Assembly (NCBI RefSeq): GCF_050611725.1
Contig: NZ_JBODJB010000001.1
Coordinates: 1,116,001-1,180,000 of the forward strand
DNA from: Ferruginibacter sp050611725
GTDB taxonomy: Bacteria > Bacteroidota > Bacteroidia > Chitinophagales > Chitinophagaceae
Length of the DNA stretch: 64,000 nt
Direction: 5' to 3'
Shown: piece by piece, positions 61,625 to 64,000 of the stretch
How the letters are laid out: each line of letters starts with the position of its first letter
How positions within the stretch are numbered: position 1 is the stretch's first letter
Notes under the pieces: model-generated
What the model was told of the DNA's origin: nothing
Seen by the model: only the letters and a program-made list of their open reading frames with translations
Database searches by the model: none
Made by a program: the position numbers and the translations under genes

Positions 61625-62257
61625 TTATTTCTTTTTATCAAATATTGCATAAGACGCATAAAATAAAAAGTTTTTACTTTTTATATAAGCACCGTTTGAT
61701 ATCCTATCTTTTGGGATAAGGTTAACCACACCAATGTTATACTGTATGCCAAGGTTTAGTTTTTTTGCTCTTACAGAAGCTTTAAAAGTAAGCCCGGCAT
61801 CCATACTTTTTCTGTTGTCTTCAGTGCCATTACCAAAACTCATTTTCTTAAAGTCATCAATGGCCAATACTTTAAATTTACCCGATGCAGCAATGCCTAC
61901 AAATGGTCCTGCTCCAAATGCTAAGCCCATTTCATCCCTTGAGCCGGGTGAATGAACTACTATTGATAAAGGCGCAGCAAGCGTAAGGTAATTAACAATT
62001 ACTTTGCCTCCGGTAGTGGATTCATAGCCTGTTTTTAAATAAGATAAAACAGGATTCACTGCAAGTTCAACTTCATCTTTATGTTGTATATGAAGGTAAG
62101 TTTCGAGCCCTATACCAAAAGCAAAATTACCATTGCCTTTACCGTTATTGGTTTTTACATTGCTGGAGCCAAAATCTAACTTGGCATATATCGGACTGTT
62201 TTGTGCGGTTGCAAAAACAGTAGTAAAGGTCAGGAAAAGTAGAAGTGTTGTTTTCAT
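61625..62257 (-). CDS. Outer-membrane beta-barrel protein
   Basis: The 210-residue protein has a signal peptide (1-18, ending FATAQ) and alternating beta strands (YAKLDFGSSNV, FAFGIGLETYLHI, VIVNYLTLAAPLSI, LNLGIQYNIGVVNL) closing with FLFYASYAIFDKKK, as in small OmpW/PorT-like barrels. No specific function is implied. It is convergent with the porin gene and upstream of it lies OsmC on the same strand. Confidence 0.75.
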   Translation of the reverse strand: MKTTLLLFLTFTTVFATAQNSPIYAKLDFGSSNVKTNNGKGNGNFAFGIGLETYLHIQHKDEVELAVNPVLSYLKTGYESTTGGKVIVNYLTLAAPLSIVVHSPGSRDEMGLAFGAGPFVGIAASGKFKVLAIDDFKKMSFGNGTEDNRKSMDAGLTFKASVRAKKLNLGIQYNIGVVNLIPKDRISNGAYIKSKNFLFYASYAIFDKKK

Positions 62258-62333
62258 TGTTTAAATTTTTGTAAACTTAAACAAGGTGTTGAATGAATGG
62301 TGTACCCAATGAAGGGTATTTTGTGTGGAGTGT

Positions 62334-62729
62334 TTAACTAATAGTTACGTTGAGTCCCTTTCTTAAAGTATTGTGTATCTCTGCAACTTTGTCTGTGTGT
62401 TCGATCAACGCTTTAATTTCTTCAGTTGTTGCATCTGCTATCACATTTGCTTTGTATTGAAAATTTGAACCGGGTTCACCTTCTCCACCAAAATCACCCG
62501 TTACAATAACTTCCACATCGGAAACAACCATATTTCTCTTTGCCGCCTCACGGTAAATGTCATTGCAAAAACAAGTTGCTAACGAGAGCAGTAAGAGCTC
62601 CCCACCATTTATAGATGAGCCATAACCTGAAGACTTCGGCGCAATGGCTATTTCTTTTATTGAATCATTTGTTTGAACAGTTGTTTCCAGTTGATTCAAT
62701 TTACTTTTAATGCTTGCTGAAATTTTCAT
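62334..62729 (-). CDS. OsmC family protein, one conserved Cys only
   Basis: The 131-residue protein has the OsmC fold pattern: LSLATCFCNDIYREAAKRN with the peroxidatic Cys, and NGGELLLLSLATC. Classic OsmC/Ohr enzymes use a second resolving Cys in the C-terminal region; here the matching segment VAEIHNTLRKGLNV has none. It may use the adjacent Cys pair CFC or act as a different thiol protein. It is cytosolic and stands alone. Confidence 0.9.
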   Translation of the reverse strand: MKISASIKSKLNQLETTVQTNDSIKEIAIAPKSSGYGSSINGGELLLLSLATCFCNDIYREAAKRNMVVSDVEVIVTGDFGGEGEPGSNFQYKANVIADATTEEIKALIEHTDKVAEIHNTLRKGLNVTIS

Positions 62730-62950
62730 TGTTTTATAATTGAAATTCGAAAGTGGTTGATGGAAAGAACGAACAGGGCTTGCTGCTGTGCTGGAATTTT
62801 ATAACGTCCAGCACGGAACTGAAGCCCAATAAAATTACTGATGATGAAGATAGCAACAAAAGCTGATAGAATTACGTCTGACCAAACCGCTGCTGATACT
62901 GAACAAAAGATGAGGAGTTATTCTTCAGCCAGCATAGCAGCAAACCGATT

Positions 62951-63558
62951 GTTGTGCGTTCGTGTTGTCAGTCAATGAACTTAAAACTTGATATTAGTCT
63001 GGCTATAACTTTGTCATCAAGAGCCCGTCCATTAGTTTGAATTTCAACAGTCCTGTCTGCTTTGCAGAAATAGAAAAATTGGCATTCACCTGCTGCTGCA
63101 TGAAAACCATTTTCCTTACAACTAATACCACAGATATTGTCGTGCCGAATACCTTTCCAATTTTTCCCTTTGATAAATTTAACTGGAACGTCATGCCTTA
63201 CTCTGTCACTCGTCACGTAGTCGTCACCATTTTTGTCGAATTGCTGAAATAAAAGTGTGTCCAAGCCATAGTTGTCAAAGTCCATTCTAAACACAATTCC
63301 TTCAAAGCAATCCCTGTAAATGTCCTTTTGAACTTTTGTCGTCGGAATGCAAATAAACCCTTCTTGTTCTTTGCTGTACTTAATTGTCCAATATGTTGGT
63401 ATGTCAAATGAAATTTTGTGAGCTGTGTCTCTGTACGTCTTGAATGCAATGGTCTGCCCGAAAGAGTTTGTACAAAAGGCAAGCAATATCCAGATAAAAT
63501 GTGTCAGTTTAACCATGTAAGTTTTGAAGTTGAGAGCTGCTCGAACATGACGCACAAC
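62951..63558. repeat. Inverted GTTGTGCG / CGCACAAC words flanking an orphan gene
   Basis: GTTGTGCG (62951-62958) lies just beyond the 3' end of the orphan gene and CGCACAAC (63551-63558) just beyond its start. The short words alone are weak evidence, but they fall at both gene boundaries and adjoin GC-richer DNA. Confidence 0.4.
62968..63516 (-). CDS. Exported orphan protein in a cassette-like setting
   Basis: The 182-residue protein has a signal peptide (MVKLTHFIWILLAFCTNSFGQ) and a mixed fold with several cysteines (CIPTTK, CFEGIV, CGISCKENG, CQFFYFC). I recognise no family. ATG 63516 is preferred over the longer frame to 63555, which lacks a signal and begins in flanking repeat DNA. The gene is flanked by inverted CGCACAAC/GTTGTGCG words, suggesting a mobile cassette. 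Confidence 0.7.
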   Translation of the reverse strand: MVKLTHFIWILLAFCTNSFGQTIAFKTYRDTAHKISFDIPTYWTIKYSKEQEGFICIPTTKVQKDIYRDCFEGIVFRMDFDNYGLDTLLFQQFDKNGDDYVTSDRVRHDVPVKFIKGKNWKGIRHDNICGISCKENGFHAAAGECQFFYFCKADRTVEIQTNGRALDDKVIARLISSFKFID

Positions 63559-63563
63559 GGCCC

Positions 63564-63739
63564 GGGTATTTACGAAGGCCGGGAATTAGTATTCCGTCCG
63601 CCCATAACCGATGCTGATTGAAAATATTTTGTTGAAGTTAAGAATTGCTGTTCAACGTTGCTCGTCAAGCCCGAACTGAAATTGATCAGTGATTCGCTGC
63701 TGATTGTAATTCCGTCTGCCCGGCTTTCGTAATATACCC
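63564..63739. repeat. Imperfect inverted repeat between two orphan genes
   Basis: GGGTATTTACGAAGGCCGGG (63564-63583) matches the reverse complement of 63718-63739 with a few differences, and CCGTCTG/CCGTCCG words sit beside each. The ~155-bp span between is non-coding and GC-richer than its surroundings. Confidence 0.65.
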
Positions 63740-63755
63740 ATGTTGGTGGCAGTTT

Positions 63756-63998
63756 TTATGAACTCCAACCAAAATGCAGTATGAAGTAAGATTCATTTCC
63801 TTCAATTAGGATGTCGTCATTTACATGGTCTTGACCAAAACAGTAGTGAGTGTCAACGCCACTTAGCAAATAAATATTGACCAAACCAATTTTGTCCAAA
63901 AAGCAAGTTAGGTTTAGTTTAAACTGACTTTCAAGTGGTTTATACAATTCAGTTACTTGTTCTCGTATGTCCAAACTTGTTTTATGGTTACTCCAGTA
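63756..63998 (-). CDS. Orphan protein, 5' end outside window
   Basis: The frame ending at 63756 stays open to the window edge (visible product ~80 residues, with TTG 63974 only an internal codon). It reads KLNLTCFLDKIGLVNIYLLSGVD and ends HFGWSS, with no recognised motif. The gene lies next to the inverted-repeat region and may belong to the same cassette-like group. Confidence 0.5.
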   Translation of the reverse strand, partial: YWSNHKTSLDIREQVTELYKPLESQFKLNLTCFLDKIGLVNIYLLSGVDTHYCFGQDHVNDDILIEGNESYFILHFGWSS

Positions 63999-64000
63999 AT

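Overview
The window looks like a chromosome segment of an AT-rich Bacteroidota bacterium, most likely family Chitinophagaceae. This is inferred from gene content: two type IX secretion cargo proteins with C-terminal sorting domains, a GldA-type gliding ABC ATPase, many lipoproteins and outer-membrane beta-barrels, a LytS/LytTR two-component pair, an RprY-like regulator, and repeated Bacteroidota-type -7 promoter boxes (TAnnTTTG, sometimes with TTTG about 19-20 bases upstream). I saw no rRNA, tRNA, transposase, phage gene or CRISPR array. Most genes are housekeeping or envelope genes.

Layout. 1-5000: 3' part of an AIM24-family gene, a polysaccharide deacetylase lipoprotein, a DUF1801 protein, a degenerate 21-bp periodic array, and a lone korA-type 2-oxoacid oxidoreductase alpha subunit. 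5052-13284: a 2181-residue T9SS cargo built of seven ~240-residue repeats, a GldM-N-like secreted protein and a DUF6089-type barrel. 13411-24248, all minus strand: nth, a small ORF, a DivIC/FtsB-like gene, eno, gldA, ricT, holB, a glutathione peroxidase lipoprotein, a beta-helix lipoprotein, comF and radA. 24674-30732, plus strand: a winged-helix regulator with an ABC exporter, a LolA-like protein and a secreted purple-acid-phosphatase-like enzyme. 30836-38980: pdxA, rsmA, a flippase, a coiled-coil exported protein, an MbnH/MbnP-like diheme pair, arfB and GGGP synthase. 39058-52211: LytTR system, DUF937-OmpA protein, ruvB, RprY-like regulator, HerA-like ATPase, recQ, a copper P-type ATPase, tsaE and ald. 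52456-61621: a second T9SS cargo with Ig-like repeats, an ABC ATPase, lpxA, and a DtxR-family regulator divergent from a diheme/Rieske/porin operon. 61625-64000: a barrel protein, an OsmC protein and a right edge of orphan genes flanked by inverted short repeats.

Functional themes. The envelope theme dominates: T9SS cargo, GldA, LpxA, OmpA, porin and flippase. A redox-metal theme recurs: the MbnH/MbnP-like pair, the copper ATPase, and the metalloregulator facing a diheme-Rieske-porin operon whose promoter carries a DtxR-type palindrome.

The least explained signals are (1) the 21-bp array at 2493-2716, which on the minus strand reads as a decayed heptapeptide repeat, (2) a short palindromic element inserted in frame in both holB and the copper ATPase gene, (3) a small-RNA candidate at about 46285-46351, (4) a three-copy dispersed intergenic repeat, one copy overlapping a possible 47-residue ORF, and (5) cassette-like flanks at the right edge.
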